A stretch of DNA of 64,000 nucleotides from Corynebacterium falsenii. GTDB lineage: Bacteria > Actinomycetota > Actinomycetes > Mycobacteriales > Mycobacteriaceae. The notes below the pieces were generated by a model, which saw only the letters and a program-made list of their open reading frames with translations, searched no databases and was not told the DNA's origin. A program made the position numbers and the translations under genes. Location of the stretch: positions 1 through 64,000 of the forward strand of contig JVKJ01000005.1 of the NCBI GenBank assembly GCA_001054945.1. Direction: 5' to 3'. This document shows, piece by piece, positions 32,231 to 40,636 of this stretch (within the stretch, counting starts at the first letter, position 1; every line of letters begins with the position of its first letter).

Positions 32231-32304
32231 TCGGACTGACAGGATTTGAACCTGCGACCCCCACACCCCCAGTGTGGTGCGCTACCAAACTGCGCCACAG
32301 CCCG
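32231..32304 (-). tRNA. tRNA-Pro (anticodon GGG)
   Basis: On the minus strand the acceptor CGGGCTG pairs with CAGTCCG, the anticodon stem CCACA/TGTGG closes loop CTGGGGG (anticodon GGG), and the T loop is GGTTCAAATCC. The discriminator base is A and CCA is not encoded. 74 nt. This is the only tRNA I found in the window. No flanking integration features were seen. Confidence 0.95.
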
Positions 32305-32391
32305 ATCGCTGTCTCTGCGACAGCGGAACTCAGATTACATCATGCAGATTCGAAAGTGTGAATCGCCCTTCGAATATAGGATAAGTCCAGG

Positions 32392-32898
32392 TCAGGAGGC
32401 CTCAGCTGGCTGGATCGGCTGTTCGGTCACCACGATGCCGTCTGAATCGCAGTAGACAAACTCACCGGGGTGAAACGTGATCCCACCGAGCTTTACGTCA
32501 ACGTCCCGGTCGCCTTCACCAGTCTTGGAAGACTTCCGGGGATTGGTTCCCAGGGCTTTGCACCCAAAGTCCATCTCACCAATCACCTTGGAATCGCGGA
32601 TAGCGCCGTTGACGATGACCCCAGCCCAGCCATGATCGCGCCCGCGTCCAGCAATGAGATCCCCCACGAGAGCGGTGTGAACAGAGGCGTCACCGTCGAT
32701 GACCAGCACCCCTCCTGGGTTGTCTTCCCCCAAAATCTCCTTGAGCAGCGCGTTGTCTTGGAAGCAACGAACCGTTGTGATCTGCCCGCAGAATTCCACG
32801 TTCCCGCCCAGGTCACAGAATTGAGTATCGCAGGAACGGACATCCTCACCAATGATGTCCACCAAGTCGGCGGTTGGGATGAAATCAATATCAGTCAT
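32392..32898 (-). CDS. rraA: RraA-family protein (RNase E regulator-like)
   Basis: A 168-aa protein matching Rra[20 protein letters not shown] opening, [20 protein letters not shown], and [20 protein letters not shown] with the GxIRD core. In E. coli RraA inhibits RNase E; many actinobacterial members instead have aldolase-like activity, so the role is open. The codon at 32898 (MTDIDF) is taken as start; three residues longer is possible. Ends just after the tRNA. Confidence 0.85.
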   Translation of the reverse strand: MTDIDFIPTADLVDIIGEDVRSCDTQFCDLGGNVEFCGQITTVRCFQDNALLKEILGEDNPGGVLVIDGDASVHTALVGDLIAGRGRDHGWAGVIVNGAIRDSKVIGEMDFGCKALGTNPRKSSKTGEGDRDVDVKLGGITFHPGEFVYCDSDGIVVTEQPIQPAEAS

Positions 32899-32979
32899 GA
32901 ATCCCAACCCTAAGGAACGAGCCGCTTGGCTGACCCTGAAACGGGAAAATGACGCGCAGTGGCGTCCCCCCCAAAAAAT

Positions 32980-33855
32980 CTAGTCGCGACCCACGAAGAG
33001 AGGGCGCGCCCACGCATAAATCAGCTGCCCGGCGCGGGTGGCGGTGCCCTTCTTCATCAGCAGGTGGTCGGCCATGGGGAGCGCGATCATGCTGGCCGGC
33101 TGAACGGCGGCGTCCAAGATTTGCTTAGCGTTGGAGACATCGACGTAGTCATCAATGGGGGAGTGCAGAACGCACAGCCCGCGGCGAGACTTGCCCAAGG
33201 CGGCGACGGCTTGCGCGGAGGACTCGTCTGTATGCGTCTCGAGCTCGTCCAGGAACGCCCGACCGATCCACAGATCGCGGCCCTCCATCTGAGCCCGCTC
33301 CAGCGATTTATCGTTTTGCAGCTCCTCGATCGTGCCCTCCATACGCTCAATGACGTGGTGGGGGTTGAATGGGGACCCGACCGTTGCGACGGCCCTGACC
33401 GCGGCGCAGTTGTCTGCTGCGTGAATCACCGCAGGCCCACCCCAGGAGTGTCCGACCATCAGGATCGGCGCGTGGTAGTTCCTCTCCAGCCAGCGGTACC
33501 CGGCCAGCAGGTCCTTAACGTTGGTGCTAAAAGTCGTGCGGGAGAACATCCCACCCTCGATGTCCTGCTCCGGGATCGAATCGCCGAGGCCCGCGAAGTC
33601 GAATCGAAGGACCGCCACGCCATTTGAGGCCAGCTCCTTGGAAATTCGCGCTGCGCCGGGGGCGTTGCGGGTGCAGGTAAAGCAGTGGGCCACCATCGCC
33701 ACCTTGGTGCTTTCATCTGCATGGGCGGGCAGGTCCAACGTGCCGGCCAATTCAAACCCATCCAGCTTGTGGTGCGGCGCGGGGATGCGGACCTTGACGG
33801 AACGCACCCGGTCGCTATCATTTCTGAACTCTTCAGCTACAGAAGATGCGGACAT
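32980..33855 (-). CDS. Alpha/beta hydrolase
   Basis: A 291-aa hydrolase of the type normally found as the N-terminal half of alpha/beta hydrolase-OsmC fusions. The fold is seen in VAMVAHCFTCTRNAPGAARI, VLRFDFAGLGDSIPEQDIEG, the nucleophile elbow ILMVGHSWGGPAVIHAAD (GHSWGG, Ser) and the late His in MIALPMADHLLMKKG. No OsmC domain follows. ATG 33855 was preferred since GAGG lies upstream. Divergent from secA2. Substrate unknown. Confidence 0.78.
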   Translation of the reverse strand: MSASSVAEEFRNDSDRVRSVKVRIPAPHHKLDGFELAGTLDLPAHADESTKVAMVAHCFTCTRNAPGAARISKELASNGVAVLRFDFAGLGDSIPEQDIEGGMFSRTTFSTNVKDLLAGYRWLERNYHAPILMVGHSWGGPAVIHAADNCAAVRAVATVGSPFNPHHVIERMEGTIEELQNDKSLERAQMEGRDLWIGRAFLDELETHTDESSAQAVAALGKSRRGLCVLHSPIDDYVDVSNAKQILDAAVQPASMIALPMADHLLMKKGTATRAGQLIYAWARPLFVGRD

Positions 33856-34012
33856 GGAAACCTCATTCGATAACGTAGGATTTTGCGAACAACCTTCATC
33901 ATTCAGAATGGAGGAGATCCCCCTGTGCTGAATGCGAAGGCGTTCAGTACTGTCACCACAGTACGGATCCACTGACAAACTCCGCCATCCAGGTGGGGAA
34001 AGAGAGGCCTCC

Positions 34013-36346
34013 ATGGCAGCATTTGACTGGTTCTGGCGCGCGATGGGCAGCTCGCCCACAAAGAATCAGAAGAAGAGCCGGGCTGTGGTCGCCCAGGCGG
34101 GTGCGGATCGATTCGCGGAGGCCAGTGACCAGGAGCTCCGTGATGCGGCCGTGAAGGCCGTGAAGCGCCGTGAAATTGACGGCGACGTGCTGATCACCCC
34201 GGGCGAGGTCGTGGACAGTGGTGCACTGCTGGCAGCCGTTCGCGAGGCCGCCAGCCGGGTGCTGGGGCTTTCGCCCTTCGACGTGCAGATGGAAGGGACC
34301 TTTCGCCTTCTTTCCGGCGACGTGGTGGAAATGGCCACCGGCGAGGGCAAGACCCTGGCTGGCGCCATGGCGGCAGTGGGGTATGCGCTGCAGGGGAAGC
34401 GCGTACATATTGTCACCGTCAACAGCTACCTGGCCACGCGAGATGACCGTTGGATGGGGCCACTGTTCGATTTCTTCGGGCTCACCCACGGGGCCACGAC
34501 CGAGGATTTGGACGCCAACGCCAAGCGCGAGGTCTATCAGAGCGACATCGTATTCGGAGCCATCAACGAAATCGGCTTCGATGTCTTGCGCGACCAGCTG
34601 ATCACCCGGCGCGAGGATGCGGTCCAAGCGCCGGTGGACGTGGCAATTATCGATGAAGCGGATTCGGTGTTGGTTGACGAGGCCCTGGTGCCACTGGTGC
34701 TGGCAGGCTCTGAGCCTGGTCCGGCTCCGGCGGGACGCATCACGGAGCTGGTGAAGCGCATGGAGGAAAACAAGGACTTCACCATTTCTGACGATCATCG
34801 GAATGTGTTCCTCACGGAGCGAGGTGCCGAGTTTGTCGAAAAGGAACTGGGGATTGATTCCCTGTATGGCGATGAGGATGATTCCTCGGCTGGGGCCACG
34901 TTGGTGCAGGTCAATGTCGCGCTGCACGCGGAGCACCTGCTATTGCGGGATGTCCATTACATCATCCGCGACGGCAAGGTGGCCTTGATTGACGGCTCTC
35001 GTGGGCGTGTGGCGGACCTCCAGAGGTGGCCCGATGGGTTGCAGGCCGCGGTGGAGGCAAAGGAAGGCCTTCATGTTACTGATGGCGGCAGAATCCTGGA
35101 CCAGGTGACAATCCAGGCCATCGTGGGGACGTATCCCGAACGATGCGGAATGACCGGTACTGCGCTGGCAGCCCGAGATCAGCTGCGCCAGTTCTATGAC
35201 CTCAACGTGTCCGTCATCGAGCCAAATGTGCCCAACCAGCGGAATGACTATCCGGATCGGGTGTACGTGTCGGCTGAGGAACGCGATGAAGCACTGATCC
35301 AGCACATTCTCAAGGTGCAGGGCACGGGCCAGCCTCAGCTCGTGGGAACCCAGGACGTGGCCGAGTCCGAGCGCATTGCGCAGGCATTGAAGGCCGAGGG
35401 GATCGATGCAGCTGTGCTGAACGCGAAGAATCACGAAAAGGAGGCTGCAGTCATTGCCGAGGCGGGTCGCCCCGGACGCGTCACCGTTTCGACGCAGATG
35501 GCCGGGCGAGGCACGGACATCCGCTTGGGCGGAGCGGACGAATCAGAGCGCGAGGCGGTAGTGGAGACCGGTGGCTTGCACGTGGTGGGTGTGGGTCGCT
35601 ATCGAAGCCAGAGGCTGGATAACCAGTTGCGGGGCCGTTCAGGTCGCCAAGGCGATCCCGGGTCCAGCGTCTTCTTCGTTTCACTTGAAGACGACATGGT
35701 GGCGGTCGGCGGCGCCGGCGAAGAACTGCGGGCCCAGCCAGAGCAGGACGGCCGACTTCAGCAGAAAAAGGTCCTGCAATTCGTGGACCATTGCCAACGT
35801 GTGACAGAAGGTCAGATGTTGGACATTCATGCGACCACGTGGAAGTACAACAAGCTGATTAAAGACCAACGTGACATCATCGACGATCGCCGCGCCACGC
35901 TGCTGGACACCGATACCGCATGGCAAGATTTCAGCTACCACAACGTTGAAAAGGCTGCGCAGCTTCAGGAAAGTGGAATCTCTCAGGAGGTTCTGGATCA
36001 GGCTGCCCGGGAGATCATGCTTTTCCATCTGGATCAACGATGGAGTGACCACCTGGCCTACTTGGATGACATTCGCGAGTCCATTCATTTGCGGGCAATT
36101 GCACGGGAATCTCCCATCGATGAGTTCCATCGGCTGTCCATCGCCGCATTCGGCGAGTTGGCCTCTGAGGCGGTGGAGGATGCGCGGAAGACCTTTGATG
36201 AAGCCACGTTTGACGCAACTGGCGTGGATCTCGATGGCCTCGGGCTGCACAAGCCATCGGCCACCTGGACCTACATGGTCAACGACAATCCCCTGTCTTC
36301 GGGCGGTGGATCGGTGGTCGGTTCGATCGCGCAAATGTTCCGTTGA
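34013..36346 (+). CDS. secA2: Accessory protein translocase ATPase SecA2
   Basis: A 777-aa SecA paralogue. Nucleotide motifs are VVEMATGEGKTLAGAMAAVG (Walker A GEGKT), AIIDEADSVLVDEA (DEAD), and STQMAGRGTDIRLGG plus GRSGRQGDPGSS of the second motor domain. It lacks the C-terminal zinc-binding tail of housekeeping SecA and has the shorter length of actinobacterial SecA2. It sits directly before odhI and ftsR as in C. glutamicum and M. tuberculosis. ATG 34013 follows GGGGAAAGAGAGG. The secreted substrates are not visible here. Confidence 0.92.
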   Translation: MAAFDWFWRAMGSSPTKNQKKSRAVVAQAGADRFAEASDQELRDAAVKAVKRREIDGDVLITPGEVVDSGALLAAVREAASRVLGLSPFDVQMEGTFRLLSGDVVEMATGEGKTLAGAMAAVGYALQGKRVHIVTVNSYLATRDDRWMGPLFDFFGLTHGATTEDLDANAKREVYQSDIVFGAINEIGFDVLRDQLITRREDAVQAPVDVAIIDEADSVLVDEALVPLVLAGSEPGPAPAGRITELVKRMEENKDFTISDDHRNVFLTERGAEFVEKELGIDSLYGDEDDSSAGATLVQVNVALHAEHLLLRDVHYIIRDGKVALIDGSRGRVADLQRWPDGLQAAVEAKEGLHVTDGGRILDQVTIQAIVGTYPERCGMTGTALAARDQLRQFYDLNVSVIEPNVPNQRNDYPDRVYVSAEERDEALIQHILKVQGTGQPQLVGTQDVAESERIAQALKAEGIDAAVLNAKNHEKEAAVIAEAGRPGRVTVSTQMAGRGTDIRLGGADESEREAVVETGGLHVVGVGRYRSQRLDNQLRGRSGRQGDPGSSVFFVSLEDDMVAVGGAGEELRAQPEQDGRLQQKKVLQFVDHCQRVTEGQMLDIHATTWKYNKLIKDQRDIIDDRRATLLDTDTAWQDFSYHNVEKAAQLQESGISQEVLDQAAREIMLFHLDQRWSDHLAYLDDIRESIHLRAIARESPIDEFHRLSIAAFGELASEAVEDARKTFDEATFDATGVDLDGLGLHKPSATWTYMVNDNPLSSGGGSVVGSIAQMFR

Positions 36347-36358
36347 ATGTGAGTGGAA

Positions 36359-36383
36359 TGGCCACACGGCCGAGAGGCCGTGG
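36359..36383 (+). terminator. Hairpin after secA2
   Basis: GCCACACGGCC-GAGA-GGCCGTGGC forms a strong stem 13 bases after secA2 but without a T-run. It may weaken read-through into odhI. A second inverted pair CCCCCCGG/CCGGGGGC flanks 36428-36476. Confidence 0.45.
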
Positions 36384-36528
36384 CGTCCCCAAAAATGCGA
36401 AGAAAAGCCTGGAAGATACGGCTAAAACCCCCCGGTAGGAGCGGACAAATGGTGCATGGTTCACCTGCGCCGGGGGCGTCTTGTATTGTGGATATAGTTT
36501 TGCAGACCCCTCCCGAGAGGACTTAGAC

Positions 36529-36963
36529 ATGAGCGAAAACGCCGGAACCCCAGAAGCATCTGTCGAGACCACGTCGGTCTTCCGCGCGGATCTCCTGAAG
36601 GAAATGGAAAACAGCTCCAGCAGTGAGGCTGCTCCAACCGGTGTGGAGGGCTTGCCGGAAGGCTCCGCGCTGCTCGTGGTGAAGCGTGGCCCAAATGCTG
36701 GCTCCCGTTTCCTCCTCGATCAGGAGAACACCGCCGCAGGTCGCCACCCCGATAGCGATATTTTCTTGGACGATGTGACGGTGTCGCGTCGGCACGCAGA
36801 GTTCCGCCGCAATGGCGATGAATATGAGGTGGTAGACGTGGGAAGCCTGAACGGCACCTACGTGAACCGCGAACCAAAGAACTCCTCGGTGCTGAGCAAC
36901 GGCGACGAGATCCAGATTGGGAAGTTCCGCCTGGTGTTCCTGAACGGAACGAAGGAAAGCTAG
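36529..36963 (+). CDS. odhI: OdhI/GarA, FHA-domain regulator of 2-oxoglutarate metabolism
   Basis: A 144-aa protein, nearly the same size as C. glutamicum OdhI. The N-terminal tail has the phospho-acceptor sequence SVETTSVFRADLL with Thr14 and Thr15 at exactly the expected positions, which serine/threonine kinases modify. The FHA domain runs from about residue 45 with SALLVVKRGPNAGSRFLL, TAAGRHPDSDIFLDDVTVSR and GSLNGTYVNREP. Unphosphorylated OdhI inhibits 2-oxoglutarate dehydrogenase and so directs flux to glutamate. A TGGATATAGT extended -10 lies near 36490. The ftsR-like gene follows after 4 bases. Confidence 0.95.
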   Translation: MSENAGTPEASVETTSVFRADLLKEMENSSSSEAAPTGVEGLPEGSALLVVKRGPNAGSRFLLDQENTAAGRHPDSDIFLDDVTVSRRHAEFRRNGDEYEVVDVGSLNGTYVNREPKNSSVLSNGDEIQIGKFRLVFLNGTKES

Positions 36964-36967
36964 AACC

Positions 36968-37741
36968 GTGGGAGCTGAAGGAAACGCTGCACGCCGGGAA
37001 GTTCGGCGGATGCCGGCACACCCGATCGCGGGGGCGACCGGCAGCTCCTCTGGGCCGGCTGGGGGAGTGTTGCCCACTTCCTCCATCGGCGATGTGCTGA
37101 AGCAATTGAAGCCGGATTTTCCGGACGTGACAGTCTCGAAGATCCGATTCCTGGAATCCGAGGGGCTGATCTCGCCTCGCAGGAGCCAGAGCGGGTATCG
37201 GCGGTTTTCACCGGCGGATATTTCACGGCTGCGCTATATCCTTACTCATCAGCGTGATAACTACCTGCCGCTGAAGGTGATCCGCGAACAGTTGGAAGCC
37301 ATGGATTCCGGCAAGGTCACCCCGGTGACGGCCAAGAAGTCCATGGCTGGTGCGCTGAGCGCCGATCAGTTCCGTGCTGCCGAGACGCGGAGGCTGACGC
37401 GCGCTGACGTGACGGCCCGCGCAAATGTGGAAGATGCATTCACCGGATCGGTGATTCGGATGGGATTGATCTCCTCCGATGCTTCCGGCTTCTTCTCCGT
37501 GGACGATGTGTCCATTGTGGAGTTGGCTAGTCGACTGACCGACCATGGGTTAGATAATCGACACCTCAAGTCCCTGATGACCATTGCCCAACGGCAGATG
37601 GACATGGTCTCACGCGTGAGCGATCCCTTGCGGCACGGCAGGGACGAGAACGCTCGACAACGCGCGGAGGAGACATCACGCGAGGTGAGCGCCTTGATCT
37701 TGTCTTTGAATGCCGCGCTGGTCAAGGGGAGCTTGGGCTAG
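36968..37741 (+). CDS. ftsR: MerR-family regulator, FtsR type
   Basis: A 257-aa regulator with an N-terminal MerR helix-turn-helix (SIGDVLKQLKPDFPDVTVSK, IRFLESEGLISPRRSQSGYR, FSPADISRLRYILTHQRDNY) after about 35 disordered residues, then a helical C-terminal domain. In C. glutamicum the orthologue (downstream of odhI) activates ftsZ and is named FtsR. Starts at GTG 36968. It forms a likely transcript with odhI. The symbol rests on synteny and family. Confidence 0.85.
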   Translation: MGAEGNAARREVRRMPAHPIAGATGSSSGPAGGVLPTSSIGDVLKQLKPDFPDVTVSKIRFLESEGLISPRRSQSGYRRFSPADISRLRYILTHQRDNYLPLKVIREQLEAMDSGKVTPVTAKKSMAGALSADQFRAAETRRLTRADVTARANVEDAFTGSVIRMGLISSDASGFFSVDDVSIVELASRLTDHGLDNRHLKSLMTIAQRQMDMVSRVSDPLRHGRDENARQRAEETSREVSALILSLNAALVKGSLG

Positions 37742-37769
37742 GAGCTCCGCACTTGGGGTGGGGTGCATC

Positions 37770-37811
37770 GTAGCCACGCACGATCTGGTCGATCGTGCGT
37801 GGCTACTTTTT
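37770..37811 (+). terminator. Strong intrinsic terminator
   Basis: GTAGCCACGCACGATC pairs with GATCGTGCGTGGCTAC over 16 bp with loop TGGTC and is followed by TTTTT. It ends the odhI-ftsR transcript 28 bases after the stop codon. Confidence 0.92.
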
Positions 37812-38021
37812 CGTGAGGGTGTGGGGAGGCTGCTAGGAGGCCGACGGCCTGAAACTGACGGTGCCACGTGCTCCAGAAATCTTCCGTCGGATACCTGTGT
37901 ACGTGCTAGCCCCCATTTCTTGAAATCGATGGTAGAGGATGGGACGGGGACTTCGGGCGCCTCGGATTTTCCGCGCGTGTTGTTGCTCATGTGATTTTTG
38001 GGATACATGATAAGGTTCAAG

Positions 38022-38040
38022 TTGAAGTTGAACTTCAACG
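38022..38040. promoter_or_regulatory. 19-bp palindrome, probable operator of merR-2
   Basis: GTTGAAGTT-G-AACTTCAAC is a perfect 9-bp inverted repeat around one base. It lies 16 bases upstream of the -35 box at 38057, a position suited to an activator. The owner is not known; either MerR protein of the locus is a candidate. Confidence 0.55.
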
Positions 38041-38056
38041 TTGTGATTCCCTCCAC

Positions 38057-38084
38057 TTGACGTGTTGGGAATCCGGTCTAGTCT
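38057..38084 (+). promoter_or_regulatory. Promoter of merR-2
   Basis: TTGACG at 38057-38062 and TAGTCT at 38079-38084, 16 bases apart, form a good vegetative promoter; the start of transcription would be near 38091, about 50 bases before the ATG. Confidence 0.6.
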
Positions 38085-38142
38085 TAAAAATGTCTAAATA
38101 ACAGGCGTGCGAATTACACACGCCGAACTTCAGGAGAATCCG

Positions 38143-38673
38143 ATGGCAAAGGATGTACAACAGGACGCGCTGTTCGACGTTCACGGTCCCGACGAGGAAG
38201 TTGGGTACCGAGTGCCAATCGCATGCCAGGTTGCGGGTATTACCTACCGCCAGCTGGATTACTGGGCACGAACCAAGCTGGTGCAGCCCACGATTCGCAA
38301 CGCGGCGGGCTCCGGGTCGCAGCGACTGTACTCCTTCCGTGACATCTTGGTGCTGAAGATCGTCAAGGGGCTGCTTGATACGGGAATCTCGCTGCAAAAC
38401 ATTCGGAAGGCAGTGGAACGGCTGGATAACCTCGGCGTGGATGATATTGCGGGCATCACGCTCGTCTCCGACGGAGTGAGTGTGTATGAATGTCGCTCGC
38501 CCGAGGAGGTCATCGATCTGCTGAACGGCGGTCAGGGGGTATTCGGCATCGCCGTGCCCGGACTCATGAAGGAACTCTCCGGCACTATCACGGCGTTCCC
38601 TGCCGAGCGGCTCACGGAAGATAGCCACGCGGTCGACGAGCTCGCGGAGCGCCGTCGCCGCAGGATGGCCTAG
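38143..38673 (+). CDS. MerR-family transcriptional regulator
   Basis: A 176-aa regulator with a MerR helix-turn-helix (GYRVPIACQVAGITYRQLDY, WARTKLVQPTIRNAAGSGSQ, RLYSFRDILVLKIVKGLLDT) and a helical C-terminal part. It is the second MerR gene of the conserved odhI-ftsR locus (Rv1830 in mycobacteria). ATG 38143 follows CAGGAGAATCCG. It has its own promoter and a palindrome upstream, which suggests autoregulation. Ends convergent with the vWA gene. Confidence 0.88.
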   Translation: MAKDVQQDALFDVHGPDEEVGYRVPIACQVAGITYRQLDYWARTKLVQPTIRNAAGSGSQRLYSFRDILVLKIVKGLLDTGISLQNIRKAVERLDNLGVDDIAGITLVSDGVSVYECRSPEEVIDLLNGGQGVFGIAVPGLMKELSGTITAFPAERLTEDSHAVDELAERRRRRMA

Positions 38674-38706
38674 CCTTCATTCACTGGCCATCTTCCATCT
38701 GATCGC

Positions 38707-39654
38707 TTAGGACCCGACCGCGTCGTTAAGGACGCGCGCGAAATCCAGCGAATCGCGAGCTGCGAACACGGTCCCGCCACCAGCCTGCGCGAGCTGATTC
38801 ATGGCGTCTGGATCGACTGCGTCCCCGATCGTCACAATATCCAATTGGACGGGCCGCTGGCTGTGCATGCGCTGCACTTCGTTGACTGCGGCTTGAAGAT
38901 CTAAGTCGCCGCCATCATTGGGACCATCTGTGATGAGCAGCAATCGATCGGGACCATTCCCCTTGGCTGCATGCCCGCCATTCAGCGCAGAATTGTAGGC
39001 CGCAGCGACTGAGCTGTACGTGTGGGTCGCCCCACCAAAGCCAAGCTGTTGAAGAATCGCCGCCGCGATATTTCCGTCGTCGCCAACAGAGATATCCACA
39101 TTATCCCGGAATGGCTGGTTGATGCCTGCGTGAATGGGGGAGGAGTAGTTCCACAGGCTTATCGCGCCACCCTTTTGGCCCACTTGCTTCATCTTTTCTG
39201 CCAGCGGCACCCGAATATTGTCCAGGCGCGTGCCAGGGCCTTCGACCATCCCCATGGAACCGGACGTATCCAGGAGGAAGGTCATGTTGGTTCCCTGTGC
39301 GACCTGGTGAGCCGGCGCCGGTTGTGGGGCATTTGTAGGCGCGGGAGGCTGATCGGCTGGTGGAGTCACGTCGGGGCTGCTGTCCGCATTCCCCTCTTGA
39401 CCTGCAGTGTTTCCGGGTTCGGGCGCCGTGCTTCCGGAGGATGAGGGGTCCGTGCTCGGATCTTGCTCCTTCGAGTCGTCCGGCTGCCCACCAGATTCTC
39501 CGTCGGCGGTAGTGCTGACTTCGCTCTGATCACTGTGGAAAGCTCCCGTCGCAGCAGCCACCCCAGCTCCGCCGATTATTGCTACTGCAGCCAGGGCGCC
39601 CCACACCCACCCGGCGAGGCGGGTCTTGCGCTTATTGCTTGCGTGGCGTCCCAT
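38707..39654 (-). CDS. Membrane-anchored von Willebrand factor A protein
   Basis: A 315-aa protein with one N-terminal membrane helix (WVWGALAAVAIIGGAGVAAA, about residues 17-36), a Ser/Asp/Pro/Gln-rich extracellular linker (about 40-120), and a vWA domain with the metal site TFLLDTSGSMGMVEGPGTRL (DxSxS) and LLLITDGPNDGGDLDLQA. The domain is outside the membrane. No other binding module is seen. It stands between the merR gene and the glycosylase. Confidence 0.82.
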   Translation of the reverse strand: MGRHASNKRKTRLAGWVWGALAAVAIIGGAGVAAATGAFHSDQSEVSTTADGESGGQPDDSKEQDPSTDPSSSGSTAPEPGNTAGQEGNADSSPDVTPPADQPPAPTNAPQPAPAHQVAQGTNMTFLLDTSGSMGMVEGPGTRLDNIRVPLAEKMKQVGQKGGAISLWNYSSPIHAGINQPFRDNVDISVGDDGNIAAAILQQLGFGGATHTYSSVAAAYNSALNGGHAAKGNGPDRLLLITDGPNDGGDLDLQAAVNEVQRMHSQRPVQLDIVTIGDAVDPDAMNQLAQAGGGTVFAARDSLDFARVLNDAVGS

Positions 39655-39697
39655 CTAGCCTCCAGAACAACATAAGTAACACTAGTCACTATTCACC

Positions 39698-40636
39698 CTA
39701 GATCAGATCGGCGCTTTTGGACATTCGTTCCGAATACGCCCCTTCGATGACCTCAATCAATCGCCGTCGCAACCGATGCCCGCGGTCCGAGAACGCCCGC
39801 TGTCGGCGTACATATTCGGCTCGCCCAGCCGGTGTTTCAATTTTCACTGGATCAAACCCCCACTCCCGCAAGTCGTAGGGACTAGCTTCCATGTCCAGCC
39901 GCCGCACGTCGCACGCCAACTCGAATGTGTCGAGCCACAGGTCTCCCGGCACCAGCGGTCCCAATTTATTCGCCCATTTATATAGATCCATGGTGGCATG
40001 CAGACACCCTGGTTGTTCGAACTGCGGCTGAGTCTCGCGGGTGAGCTTAAAACGGTTGCGCGGCGCTGCTGCCGTTGAGAAGAAGCGGAATGCGTCAATG
40101 TGGGTACAGACCAGATTGCTCTGCTCCACAACCTCATTGGTCCCTTGCGCGCCAAGTCGAAGCGGTTCGGGGTGGCGCGGCGTGTCCTGATACACCATGG
40201 CCCATTCGTGCAGACCGAAGCATCCCAGTTGCGCTGGTCGTCGTTCCGTGTGGGTCAAGAGTCGATGAATGTACCGGATGGTCTTCCCCCGTGACTGCCA
40301 ATGTCGCTCGGTGTCCAACGCCCAGACCCGCACACTCGATCGCGCGCCCGCAGTGAAAGTGTAGTGGTCCTTGTGGGTGGGGAAGTCCAGGTCGCCGGAG
40401 GTTTGCGCCTCGCTTGGGGACGCCAACCCCACCCCAGCCCCCGGGTGCCATTGCGCCAGTTGGGCTGGCTTGACTGGGTAGTAGTTGAATATGAAATCCC
40501 AGACGGGGTGTCGACGATGGGTAGCCCGGCGTTCTAGATGTTCGGCTGTGAATGAGTGCGCGCGTTCCCGGTGCCGGCGTTGCATCTCCAGCCACTTATC
40601 CATCGGAAGCACCCGGTGGAGTACAGATTCAGTCAT
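39698..40636 (-). CDS. Conserved protein annotated in relatives as 3-methyladenine DNA glycosylase
   Basis: A 312-aa protein with conserved blocks RRHPVWDFIFNYYPVKPAQL and CFGLHEWAMVYQDTPRHPEP. Actinobacterial members are usually labelled 3-methyladenine DNA glycosylase, but I do not see a helix-hairpin-helix motif, so the label is uncertain. ATG 40636 overlaps the stop of the upstream CNNM gene by 8 bases, placing it last in the gnd operon. It has many Trp and His residues. Confidence 0.6.
   Translation of the reverse strand: MTESVLHRVLPMDKWLEMQRRHRERAHSFTAEHLERRATHRRHPVWDFIFNYYPVKPAQLAQWHPGAGVGLASPSEAQTSGDLDFPTHKDHYTFTAGARSSVRVWALDTERHWQSRGKTIRYIHRLLTHTERRPAQLGCFGLHEWAMVYQDTPRHPEPLRLGAQGTNEVVEQSNLVCTHIDAFRFFSTAAAPRNRFKLTRETQPQFEQPGCLHATMDLYKWANKLGPLVPGDLWLDTFELACDVRRLDMEASPYDLREWGFDPVKIETPAGRAEYVRRQRAFSDRGHRLRRRLIEVIEGAYSERMSKSADLI

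Larger units (their letters stand above)
37812..38142 (+). promoter_or_regulatory. Gene-free region before the second merR
   Basis: Between the terminator and the next merR gene there is no credible coding frame. In M. tuberculosis a DUF151 nuclease-like gene (Rv1829) lies between the two MerR genes; it is absent here. The 3' half holds the palindrome at 38022-38040 and a promoter. Confidence 0.6.

Noticed and set aside
32231..32304. tRNA-Pro as an integration site
   Set aside because: No integrase or direct repeat of its 3' end was seen on either side.
33932..34012. Longer SecA2 starting at 33932
   Set aside because: The extra residues are unlike SecA2, and GGGGAAAGAGAGG lies directly before ATG 34013.
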